Shown one piece after another: positions 1 to 6,140 of a DNA stretch of 8,237 bases. A program made the position numbers and the translations under genes. Each line of letters starts with the position of its first letter. Within the stretch, counting starts at the first letter, position 1. The stretch comes from Gammaproteobacteria bacterium (lineage in GTDB: Bacteria; Pseudomonadota; Gammaproteobacteria; J113): NCBI GenBank assembly GCA_003694425.1, contig RFJX01000108.1, positions 1-8,237 of the forward strand, written 5' to 3'. A model generated the notes under the pieces. The model was not told the origin of the DNA. It made no database searches and worked only from the letters and a program-made list of their open reading frames with translations.

Positions 1-613
1 GGACCTTGATCGCCGCCTCCTCCAGGACACAGGCCTGTTCACACTTGCCGCAGCCGGTGCAGGCATCGGAGTGGACCACCGGTACGAACAGCGCGTGCTT
101 CCCGGTCCGTTCGTTGCGCTGCAGCTCCAGGGTGATGGCCTGGTCACGCAGCGGACAGACGTTGAAGCAGACCTCGCAGCGCAGACCCTGGAAGGCGAGG
201 CAGTTCTCCTGGTCCACCACGTGGGCCAGCCCCATCCGGGCGTCGTCGATCTTCTTGAGGGACTTGTCCAGCGCCCCGGTCGGGCAGGCGGCCACGCAGG
301 GGATGTCCTCGCACATCTCGCAGGGCGCCTCGCGGGCGGTGAAATAGGGGGTGCCGGCCGGGATCGGCTCTTCCGGCCGGGCCAGGCGCAGGGTGGGATA
401 GGGGCAGTCCCGCACGCAGAGCCCGCAGCGCACGCAGGCGGCGGTGAACTCCTCTTCCGCCAGCGCCCCGGGCGGACGGATGGCGGTGGGAGGCAGCGCA
501 CGGCTCTGCCGGGCATAGGCCGCAAGGCCGAGACCGACCAGCGCCGCCGCGCAGGCGGAGCTGGCGGTGTCGGTCAGGAACCTGCGCCTGGAAGGGCTGA
601 ATTTCACTGCCAT
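1..613 (-). CDS. napG: NapG, periplasmic ferredoxin-type quinol dehydrogenase subunit (3' end beyond window)
   Basis: NapG is an iron-sulfur protein exported by the Tat system; with membrane-bound NapH it forms a quinol dehydrogenase that supplies electrons to the periplasmic nitrate reductase. About 204 codons are visible and the frame is open at the left edge. Residues 8-13 read SRRRFL, a twin-arginine signal, followed by a hydrophobic alanine/leucine stretch to about residue 34. Four cysteine groups typical of MauM/NapG [4Fe-4S] proteins follow: C60/C63/C66/C70, C98/C101/C106/C110, C138/C146/C149/C153 and C185/C188/C191/C195. It lies 22 bp downstream of napA in the order napF-D-A-G seen in enterobacteria, so napH and napB probably follow outside the window. 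An AAGGAG directly abuts the ATG at 613, whereas a GTG two codons later (607) has ideal spacing; the true start may be 607. The family assignment is firm. Confidence 0.93.
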   Translation of the reverse strand, partial: MAVKFSPSRRRFLTDTASSACAAALVGLGLAAYARQSRALPPTAIRPPGALAEEEFTAACVRCGLCVRDCPYPTLRLARPEEPIPAGTPYFTAREAPCEMCEDIPCVAACPTGALDKSLKKIDDARMGLAHVVDQENCLAFQGLRCEVCFNVCPLRDQAITLELQRNERTGKHALFVPVVHSDACTGCGKCEQACVLEEAAIKV

Positions 614-619
614 CTCCTT
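614..619 (-). promoter_or_regulatory. napG ribosome binding site
   Basis: On the minus strand AAGGAG sits immediately before the ATG at 613 with no spacer. It is 6 bases before the in-frame GTG at 607. Normal Shine-Dalgarno spacing therefore favours GTG as the initiator, which would remove the first two residues (Met-Ala). The Tat motif is kept with either start. Confidence 0.55.
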
Positions 620-635
620 CCCCTGCCGCCTCCTC

Positions 636-3179
636 TCAGGCCTTGTAGACCTTCACGGCGCACTTCTTGAAATCGGTCTCCTTGGAGAGGGGGCAGGTGG
701 CGTCGAGGGTCAGCTTGTTGACCAGGCGACCGGCATCGAACCACGGAATGAAGATCAGGCCGCGCGGCGGGGCGTTGCGGCCCCGGGTCTCGACCATCGC
801 CTTGATCTTCCCGCGCCGGGATTCGATGGTGGCCACGAGTCCCCGCCGCAGCCCGCGTTCCTTCGCATCGTCGGGGTGCATGAAGACCACCGCGTCCGGG
901 AAGGCGCGATACAGCTCCGGTACCCTGCGGGTCATCGAGCCGGAGTGCCAGTGCTCCAGCACCCGGCCGGTGGAGAGCCAGAGGTCGAATTCCTGATCCG
1001 GGCTCTCGGCCGGTGGCTCGTAGGGGGCGAAGATGATGTTGGCCCGGCCGTTCTTGTTGCCGTAGAACTTCACCCCCTCGCCCTCGGCGACGTAGGGGTC
1101 GTAACCTTCACGATAGCGCCACAGGGTCTCCTTGCCGTCGATCACCGGCCAGCGCAGGCCGCGGGCCTTGTGGTACATGTCGAACGGGGCCTGTTCGTGC
1201 CCCTTCTTCGGTCCCTCGTGCTGGAAGCGGCGGTACTCCTCGAACAGCCCCTTCTGGACGTAGAAGCCGAAGTGCGCGGATTCGTCGTTGTCGTACTCGT
1301 AACCCCGGTCGTCCACCACCTTGCCCTGGAAGGGGTACTTGTCCACCTGGCCGTTGGCGTAGAGCACCTCGAACAGGGTCTTGCCGCGATATTCGGGCGC
1401 CTTGGCCAGCAGCTCCTCGGGCCAGACCTCCTCCATCGTGAAGCGTTTGGAGAACTCCATGACCTGCCACAGGTCGGAGCGGGCCTCGCCGGGGGCCCTG
1501 ACCTGCTGGCGCCAGAACTGGGTGCGTCGCTCGGCGTTGCCGTAGGCGCCCTCCTTCTCGGTCCACATCGCGGTGGGCAGGATCAGGTCGGCGGCCTGGG
1601 CCGAGACCGTGGGGTAGGGGTCGGAGACCACCACGAAGGCATCGGGGTTGCGCCAGCCGGGCCAGGTCTCCTGGTTCATGTTGGGGCCGGCCTGCATGTT
1701 GTTGTTGCATTGCACCCAGTAGCAGTCGATCTTGCCGTCCTTGAGCATCCGGCTCTGGAGCACGGCGTGATAGCCCACCTTGCCCGGGATGGTCCCCTCC
1801 GGCAGCTTCCAGATCTTCTCGGCGAACTCACGGTGGGCCTTCTTCTTCACCACGTAGTCGGCCGGCAGGCGGTGGGCGAAGGTGCCCACCTCGCGGGCGG
1901 TGCCGCAGGCGGAGGGCTGGCCGGTGAGGGAGAAGGGGCCGTTGCCGGGCTCGGAGATCTTGCCCATCAGCAGATGGACGTTGTAGATCAGGCCGTTGAC
2001 CCAGGTGCCGCGGGAGTGCTGGTTGAAGCCCATGGTCCAGAAGGAGGTGATCTTCCGCCCGGGATCGGCATACAGCTTCGCCAGCCTTTCGAGCTTCTCC
2101 TTCGGCACCCCGGAGAGTTCGGAGACGTACTCCAGGGTGTAGGGCTTCACCGACTCGGCGTACTCCTCGAAGCTGATCTTCGTGAGCTTGCCCTTGTTCG
2201 GGTTCTTCGCCTTCTTCTGCAGCGGGTGCTCCGGCCGCAGGCCGTAGCCGATGTCGGTCGGGGTCTTGTTGAAGGTGACGTGCCGGTCGATGAACTCCTT
2301 GTTGTAGGCACCATTCTGGATGATGTAGTTGGCGATGTAGTTGAGGATCGCCAGATCGGTCTGCGGGGTGAAGATGATGTCGTTGTCCGCCAGGTCGTAA
2401 CAGCGGTGGCGGAAGGTGGAGAGCACGTGCACCTCGCAGCCGGGCCTGGACAGCCGGGTGTTGGTCAGCCGCGACCAGAGGATGGGGTGCATCTCGGCCA
2501 TGTTGGACCCCCACAGGACGAAGGCGTCGGCATGCTCGAGGTCGTCATAGCAGCCCATCGGCTCATCCGCGCCGAAGCCGCGGATGAAGCCGGCCACCGC
2601 CGAGGCCATGCAGTGACGGGCATTGGGGTCGATGTGGTTGGAGCGGAAACCGGCCTTGTAGAGCTTGGCGGCGGCATAGCCCTCCCAGACGGTCCACTGC
2701 CCTGAGCCGAACATGGCGACCCGGGAGGTGAGCTCCTCGGGCTTCTTGCCCCGGTTCTCCTCCATGGAACGCTTGAGGGAGGCCTTCCACTTCTCGGCCA
2801 TGATGTCGAAGGCCTCGTCCCAGGAGACCGGTTCGAAGTCACCGTTCTTGTCGTACTTGCCGTCCTTCTTGCGCAGCAACGGCGTGGTCAGGCGGTCCTT
2901 GCCGTACATGATCTTGGAGAGGAAATAGCCCTTGATGCAGTTCAGACCGCGATTGACCGGGGCATCCGGGTCGCCCTGGGTGGCGACGATCCGGCCGTTG
3001 CGGGTGCCCACCAGCACGCTGCAGCCGGTGCCGCAGAAGCGGCACGGGGCCTTGTCCCAGCGGATGGGCTCGTTGCCCACCGCCTGCGCCTCACGCGCCA
3101 CGGGCAGGGTGATGCCCGCCACCGCTGCGGTGGCGGCGATGGCGTTGCTCTTGATGAAATCGCGCCGGGAGAGTTTCAT
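636..3179 (-). CDS. napA: NapA, periplasmic nitrate reductase catalytic subunit
   Basis: NapA reduces nitrate to nitrite in the periplasm with a molybdenum bis-MGD centre and one [4Fe-4S] cluster. The product is 847 aa, slightly longer than E. coli NapA (828 aa). Residues 4-10 read SRRDFIK, a Tat signal, with probable cleavage after A31-Q-A33. The cluster ligands are C46, C49, C53 and C81 (C-x2-C-x3-C-x27-C). K83 just after C81 is the conserved lysine between cluster and pterin. C190 in the ARHCMASAV segment is the expected Mo ligand. The molybdopterin oxidoreductase body and the C-terminal dinucleotide-binding domain run unbroken to the end. Its ATG overlaps the napD stop (ATGA), and AGGAGGTGA, a near-perfect Shine-Dalgarno, lies 7 bases upstream inside napD. 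NapD should bind its leader before export. Confidence 0.98.
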   Translation of the reverse strand: MKLSRRDFIKSNAIAATAAVAGITLPVAREAQAVGNEPIRWDKAPCRFCGTGCSVLVGTRNGRIVATQGDPDAPVNRGLNCIKGYFLSKIMYGKDRLTTPLLRKKDGKYDKNGDFEPVSWDEAFDIMAEKWKASLKRSMEENRGKKPEELTSRVAMFGSGQWTVWEGYAAAKLYKAGFRSNHIDPNARHCMASAVAGFIRGFGADEPMGCYDDLEHADAFVLWGSNMAEMHPILWSRLTNTRLSRPGCEVHVLSTFRHRCYDLADNDIIFTPQTDLAILNYIANYIIQNGAYNKEFIDRHVTFNKTPTDIGYGLRPEHPLQKKAKNPNKGKLTKISFEEYAESVKPYTLEYVSELSGVPKEKLERLAKLYADPGRKITSFWTMGFNQHSRGTWVNGLIYNVHLLMGKISEPGNGPFSLTGQPSACGTAREVGTFAHRLPADYVVKKKAHREFAEKIWKLPEGTIPGKVGYHAVLQSRMLKDGKIDCYWVQCNNNMQAGPNMNQETWPGWRNPDAFVVVSDPYPTVSAQAADLILPTAMWTEKEGAYGNAERRTQFWRQQVRAPGEARSDLWQVMEFSKRFTMEEVWPEELLAKAPEYRGKTLFEVLYANGQVDKYPFQGKVVDDRGYEYDNDESAHFGFYVQKGLFEEYRRFQHEGPKKGHEQAPFDMYHKARGLRWPVIDGKETLWRYREGYDPYVAEGEGVKFYGNKNGRANIIFAPYEPPAESPDQEFDLWLSTGRVLEHWHSGSMTRRVPELYRAFPDAVVFMHPDDAKERGLRRGLVATIESRRGKIKAMVETRGRNAPPRGLIFIPWFDAGRLVNKLTLDATCPLSKETDFKKCAVKVYKA

Positions 3180-3445
3180 GACGTCACCTCCTCAAGGGAC
3201 TGTAATTCCGTATCCTGCTGTTCGTCGTAGTGATAGACGAGGGCCGCGTCGAGCACACCCTCGATATCCCGCATGCGGGTCAGCTGGTCGAGTACCAGCC
3301 TGCCCTCTTCCGCTTCCACCGTGACCACCATGCGGCCATCCTCCGCGGTGCCGTGGACCTCGACGCCCTCCAGGGACTCCAGTTGCCGTCGGACCGACTC
3401 CACCGCCTCCGGACGGCTGTGGACCAGGACTCCGCAGATGTTCAT
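3176..3445 (-). CDS. napD: NapD, chaperone for the NapA Tat signal peptide
   Basis: NapD is a small cytoplasmic protein that binds the twin-arginine leader of NapA and holds back export until the molybdenum cofactor is inserted. The product is 89 aa, the usual family size. It begins [13 protein letters not shown], the typical first strand of the NapD ferredoxin-like fold, followed by alternating helix and strand segments with [18 protein letters not shown] in the middle and an acidic, variable tail. The start at 3445 was chosen because the conserved N-terminus begins there, because the ATG overlaps the napF stop as ATGA, and because GGAG lies about 8 bases upstream. The same frame stays open further 5' to 3595, but that stretch overlaps napF and shows no NapD character. 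The stop overlaps the napA ATG. Confidence 0.95.
   Translation of the reverse strand: MNICGVLVHSRPEAVESVRRQLESLEGVEVHGTAEDGRMVVTVEAEEGRLVLDQLTRMRDIEGVLDAALVYHYDEQQDTELQSLEEVTS
3184..3192 (-). promoter_or_regulatory. strong napA ribosome binding site inside napD
   Basis: AGGAGGTGA on the minus strand is complementary to the 16S rRNA 3' end over nine bases and ends 4 bases before the napA ATG at 3179. It lies within the last codons of napD. It would let napA be translated more strongly than its upstream neighbours, as suits the catalytic subunit. Confidence 0.75.
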
Positions 3446-3942
3446 GCGACCATCTCCATCTTTGCCCGCACCTCGATCGCGGTGACCGGGCAGGGGGCCA
3501 CGCAGGCACCACAACCGGTGCAGCGTCCGGGGTCGAGCCGGGGGCGGGGGACACTCCCGGCCACCGGCGTGAAGGTTATGGCGCGGGTTTCGCACTGTTC
3601 CTGACAGATCTGGCAGTCGACCCCGTGCAGGGCCAGGCAGGCCTGGCCGATCCCGGCCTTCGCCGTCCAGGGGGGTGTCCTCTGCGCCAGGGCCCCGGTC
3701 TCACATGCCGCCAGGCAGTCGCCGCAGAAGGTGCACTCGCCGCGGCCGAAGTCGACCTCGGGAAAGCCGCCGTCGCCCTTGCGCAGGATCCCCTCCGGGC
3801 AGGCCGTCAGGCAGTCGCCGCAGCGGCTGCAGCGGTCGGTGAACCCTTCTTCCGGTACCGCCCATGGCGGGCGCAACACCGGCCTGCCGTTGCCTGTCCG
3901 TCCCCTGAGCAGCTGGCGCCTGGTATACAGATTGCCGCTCAT
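3442..3942 (-). CDS. napF: NapF, cytoplasmic ferredoxin-type maturation protein
   Basis: NapF is a cytoplasmic iron-sulfur protein that interacts with the NapA precursor and is thought to help assemble or energise its [4Fe-4S] cluster before export. The product is 166 aa. The N-terminal TRRQLLRG (residues 7-14) resembles the arginine-rich start of other NapF proteins and is not followed by a hydrophobic signal core. Cysteine groups are C38/C41/C44/C48-P, C70/C73/C76/C80, C102/C110/C113/C117 and C141/C144/C147/C151-P. The ATG at 3942 is one base after the porin stop and has no recognisable Shine-Dalgarno, since the upstream bases are porin codons. Translation probably depends on ribosomes finishing the porin. 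The stop overlaps the napD ATG. The call is confident from motifs and position. Confidence 0.94.
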   Translation of the reverse strand: MSGNLYTRRQLLRGRTGNGRPVLRPPWAVPEEGFTDRCSRCGDCLTACPEGILRKGDGGFPEVDFGRGECTFCGDCLAACETGALAQRTPPWTAKAGIGQACLALHGVDCQICQEQCETRAITFTPVAGSVPRPRLDPGRCTGCGACVAPCPVTAIEVRAKMEMVA

Positions 3943-3943
3943 T

Positions 3944-5254
3944 TCAGTACTTGAACTGCACCCAGGCCCAGTACTTGGTGGCGTCCTTCGAGGGCGGGCC
4001 GGCGGTGTTGAGGCTGTTGCCGTCGGCGTCGTACCAGGAGGCCTTGGCCCCGACGGTCCAGTGCTTCATGAAGCTTTTGGTCAGCATCAGGTCCAGTTCG
4101 GTGCCGTAGTCGAAGTCCCGCTCCTCCGAACTCAGGTCGTGCCAGACGGCCACGAACTTGGCCCCGAAGGGCTTCGTGATCAGAGTGGCGTAGAAGTCCT
4201 CGATGCCATTGGCGGGGGTGGCCAGGAAGCGGTCGGCCCAGCCCTGGAAGGCGTGGTTGGTCCCCAGCGGGGTGATGAAGGCCTTGGTTCCGTTGTCGCT
4301 GCCCAGGACCTCGTAACTGGCCTTGAGCAGGAGCATGTTCAGCGGGTTGTCCAGCTTGAACTTCACGCCACCCTCGACCAGCCAGTAGTTGGCGTCGTAG
4401 GAGACCGGGTTGTCACCCACGTCGGTCTGCCAGGCGAATTCGCCGGTGTAGAGCAGGCTGACGGTGCCGTTCAGCGGATGCGCACCATTGGCGCGCAGGC
4501 CCAGGGTGTTGGTGGACTTGCCGAAGTCCGGCTTGTCGTCGTAGTCCAGATAGTAGTTGTAGAGTTCCAGCTTCGCCGGCTTGAAGCCGGTATACTTGCC
4601 GTTGAAGAAGAAGGCGTCGATGTCGTCGTTCTTGCGGGTGATGAGGTTGACCTGGTTGACGTAGGCCAGCTGCAGGGTGGTGTCAGGCAGCGAGGTGTTC
4701 TTCAGGCTCACCGCGTCGAAGGTCTGCCAGTTCTGGCGCCACAGCACGGTGCCGATGTAGCGGTGGAAGGGGGCCTTGCGGTAGGTGATGATCTGGCGGC
4801 CGACGCGGATCTCGGTGGCGGAGATCCCCTCGTAGCTCAGGTAGGCCTGCTTGAGTTCGGTGCTCTCCGGATCGGCGATGACCGGATAACTGGTCTTGCC
4901 GTTCTGCAGGTCGAAGTACTTCTCCTCCGTGATTGCCTGGACATGCTCCAGCTGGCCATAGAGACGGAAGCCGTGGAAGGCGCCGGTGCGGTAACCGAGG
5001 GCCAGGCGCAGGGTGTTGGCGTTGGCGTCCTTCGTCTTCAGGTCGTCGTCGACGTGCTCGAAGCGGTAGCGGGCCAGGAAGTCGGATGTGCCGCCGGTCA
5101 GGGCCGGCCAGAGGGCCTCTTCCGCCTGGACCGAGTGCACAACCCCCGGGCCGCAGGTCAGGATCAGGGCCAGGCCGATCCCGGAGGCCGTGAGGGCCGG
5201 CCGAGATCCGGACGTGTGCGGGGCAGGGTGTTTGCGCATCTTTGCTGTCCTCAT
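3944..5254 (-). CDS. Alginate-export-family outer-membrane porin, first gene of the nap operon
   Basis: The product is 436 aa. After a basic N-terminus there is a hydrophobic stretch (about residues 21-40), and signal peptidase cleavage is likely after VQA at 44, giving a mature protein starting EEALW. The mature part opens with SDFLARYRFEHVDDD and continues with many alternating aromatic/hydrophobic strands with short turns (for example AYLSYEG, EIRVGRQIITYRKAPFHRY, KLELYNYYLDYDD). It ends in VQFKY, the aromatic C-terminus expected of a beta-barrel handled by the BAM machinery. The pattern fits the alginate-export (AlgE-like) porin family; members are widespread and rarely concerned with alginate. 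Being one base upstream of napF, it may pass nitrate or nitrite, but that is inference. A second ATG at 5239 also has a GAGGA upstream and would remove five residues. Substrate unknown. Confidence 0.85.
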   Translation of the reverse strand: MRTAKMRKHPAPHTSGSRPALTASGIGLALILTCGPGVVHSVQAEEALWPALTGGTSDFLARYRFEHVDDDLKTKDANANTLRLALGYRTGAFHGFRLYGQLEHVQAITEEKYFDLQNGKTSYPVIADPESTELKQAYLSYEGISATEIRVGRQIITYRKAPFHRYIGTVLWRQNWQTFDAVSLKNTSLPDTTLQLAYVNQVNLITRKNDDIDAFFFNGKYTGFKPAKLELYNYYLDYDDKPDFGKSTNTLGLRANGAHPLNGTVSLLYTGEFAWQTDVGDNPVSYDANYWLVEGGVKFKLDNPLNMLLLKASYEVLGSDNGTKAFITPLGTNHAFQGWADRFLATPANGIEDFYATLITKPFGAKFVAVWHDLSSEERDFDYGTELDLMLTKSFMKHWTVGAKASWYDADGNSLNTAGPPSKDATKYWAWVQFKY

Positions 5255-5298
5255 GATTTCCTCAGGAGATCGTGTCGGATGAAGGAGAATCTGCGATC

Positions 5299-5340
5299 AG
5301 GATAGCCGGAGGGATGCTGTCGCGCATTGATATGGATCAA
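5299..5340 (-). promoter_or_regulatory. Class II FNR-type promoter of the porin-napFDAG operon
   Basis: Read on the minus strand, the perfect box TTGATCCATATCAA (5340-5327) is followed after 22 bases by TATCCT (5304-5299), which keeps the key T-A---T positions of a -10 element. This is the arrangement of FNR/CRP class II promoters, with the box centred at -41.5, and puts the start of transcription near 5292. The leader to the porin ATG would be about 38 bases and includes a GAGGA-type ribosome binding site. Positions are read directly; function is inferred. Confidence 0.75.
5327..5340. promoter_or_regulatory. Perfect FNR/DNR box, TTGAT-N4-ATCAA
   Basis: TTGATATGGATCAA matches both half-sites of the FNR-family operator without a mismatch. 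It lies between the divergent porin-nap operon and the Crp/Fnr regulator gene. Either a global FNR/ANR protein or the adjacent regulator, whose recognition helix has the matching E-x-x-S-R pattern, could bind it. Confidence 0.85.
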
Positions 5341-5356
5341 TCCGGGGACAGAAAAT
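5327..5356 (+). promoter_or_regulatory. Possible sigma70 promoter of the regulator gene
   Basis: TTGATA at 5327-5332 (five of six to the -35 consensus) is followed after 18 bases by GAAAAT at 5351-5356 (four of six to the -10, but without the first T). Initiation would fall near 5363, leaving a leader of about 31 bases before the ATG at 5394. The -35 lies inside the FNR box, so bound protein would block it. No good class II -10 is seen at the expected 5363-5368. This is tentative. Confidence 0.35.
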
Positions 5357-5361
5357 GTCCC
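5345..5361. repeat. Perfect short inverted repeat GGGACA-GAAAA-TGTCCC
   Basis: Six-base arms (5345-5350 and 5356-5361) flank a five-base loop in the divergent control region, four bases from the FNR box. It overlaps the possible -10 of the regulator and an alternative ATG at 5355. The wording resembles palindromes starting GGGGACAG that occur dispersed in many proteobacterial genomes, often with REP-associated transposases. One copy alone cannot prove that origin. It could also be an operator. Confidence 0.5.
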
Positions 5362-5393
5362 GTCGGTGTGGTGACACGAGTCGGGGGATATCC

Positions 5394-6098
5394 ATGAGCG
5401 ATCGGGAAAATGGCGGTGGGATCGACCTCTCCTCCCAGCTCCTGTTCAGCGCCCTGGGGCCGGACCAGCTGGGCCAGCTCTGCCAGAGCATGCGCCGACA
5501 CCGGCTGGAGGACGGCCAGGTGCTGTTCCACCGGGGCCAGCAGGCATCGAGATTCTATCTCCTGGAGAGCGGAAGGGTGGTCCTCAAGCGGATCTCCGAC
5601 CTGGGCCATGAGAAGATCATCGAGATCGTGCAGCCGGGCAAGACCTTCGCCGAGGCGGTGATGTTCATGGGGCAGACGTGCTACCCGGTCACCACCGTCT
5701 CGGTGGGGGAGAGCGTGGTCCTCTCCTTCAGCAACGCGGTCTTCAAGGATCTCCTGCGCCGGTCGCCGGAGACCTGCTTCCGGATGCTGGCCGATCTCTC
5801 CATGCGTCTGCACCGCTGGGTGGAGGAGGTGGACCAGCTCACCCTGCAGAACGCGACCTTCCGCATCGTCTCCTATCTCCAGCAGCTGGGCCCCCCGGTG
5901 GCGGAGGGGGAGCTCACCATCGAGCTGCCGGCACCCAAGCAGCTCATCGCCTCCCGCCTCTCCATCACCCCGGAGACCTTTTCCCGCATCACCAATGAGC
6001 TGCGCAGGCGGGGCCTGGTCGAGATGGAGGGGGCGCGGGTCCACATCCCGGACGTGGGCGCCCTGCGCCGCCACTGCGAGGAAATGTGGCAGGGGTGA
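5394..6098 (+). CDS. Crp/Fnr-family transcription regulator, DNR-like
   Basis: The product is 234 aa from the ATG at 5394. An N-terminal cyclic-nucleotide-binding-type beta-roll (about residues 18-120) is followed by the long dimer helix (about 125-155) and a winged helix-turn-helix domain (about 155-220). The recognition helix is in IASRLSITPETFSRITNEL, with E194, S197 and R198 in the E-x-x-S-R pattern that reads TTGAT half-sites. Cysteines are scattered (30, 96, 128, 228) with no N-terminal cluster like that of FNR, so oxygen sensing by a [4Fe-4S] centre is unlikely. Overall it resembles DNR-type regulators that respond to nitric oxide through heme. The neighbours, nap and heme d1 genes, fit a denitrification regulator. 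The start at 5394 follows GGGGGA six bases upstream; an ATG at 5355 would add 13 residues but lies within the likely promoter and inverted repeat. Confidence 0.88.
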   Translation: MSDRENGGGIDLSSQLLFSALGPDQLGQLCQSMRRHRLEDGQVLFHRGQQASRFYLLESGRVVLKRISDLGHEKIIEIVQPGKTFAEAVMFMGQTCYPVTTVSVGESVVLSFSNAVFKDLLRRSPETCFRMLADLSMRLHRWVEEVDQLTLQNATFRIVSYLQQLGPPVAEGELTIELPAPKQLIASRLSITPETFSRITNELRRRGLVEMEGARVHIPDVGALRRHCEEMWQG

Positions 6099-6102
6099 GT
6101 TT

Positions 6103-6137
6103 TCAGTTGTCGGTCATCAGTAGTCGGTTGTCGGTCT
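6103..6137. repeat. Five tandem degenerate heptamers TCRGTNN
   Basis: The gap between the regulator stop and the nirN stop holds TCAGTTG, TCGGTCA, TCAGTAG, TCGGTTG and TCGGTCT back to back with no extra bases. Every unit keeps T-C-purine-G-T. Such heptanucleotide intergenic repeats of the TCAGTTG kind are known as short tandem repeats in several bacterial groups. Here they fill most of a 42-base gap between two convergent genes where a terminator would be expected; no GC-rich hairpin with a T run is visible. Confidence 0.75.
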
Positions 6138-6140
6138 GGA

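Noticed and set aside
567..2705. A 712-codon plus-strand reading frame opposite napA
   Set aside because: It is the complement of an intact napA with all catalytic motifs. The translation is low in complexity (G, V, L, H, A, E) and matches no family; high GC makes such antisense frames common.
3446..3595. A 50-codon upstream extension of napD
   Set aside because: It overlaps the last cysteine motif of napF in another frame, and the conserved NapD N-terminus starts at 3445.
3712..3823. A 16-base exact direct repeat (CAGGCAGTCGCCGCAG at 3712-3727 and 3808-3823)
   Set aside because: Both copies encode the Cys-Gly-Asp-Cys-Leu motif of successive NapF iron-sulfur modules, so protein-level duplication and codon bias explain it.
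3731..5305. A 524-codon plus-strand reading frame opposite the porin and part of napF
   Set aside because: Same composition artefact. The minus strand encodes a protein with a signal peptide, beta-barrel strands and an aromatic C-terminus.
5337..6074. A 245-codon minus-strand reading frame opposite the regulator
   Set aside because: It covers the Crp/Fnr gene and the control region and has no family character; the plus-strand gene has clear domain motifs.
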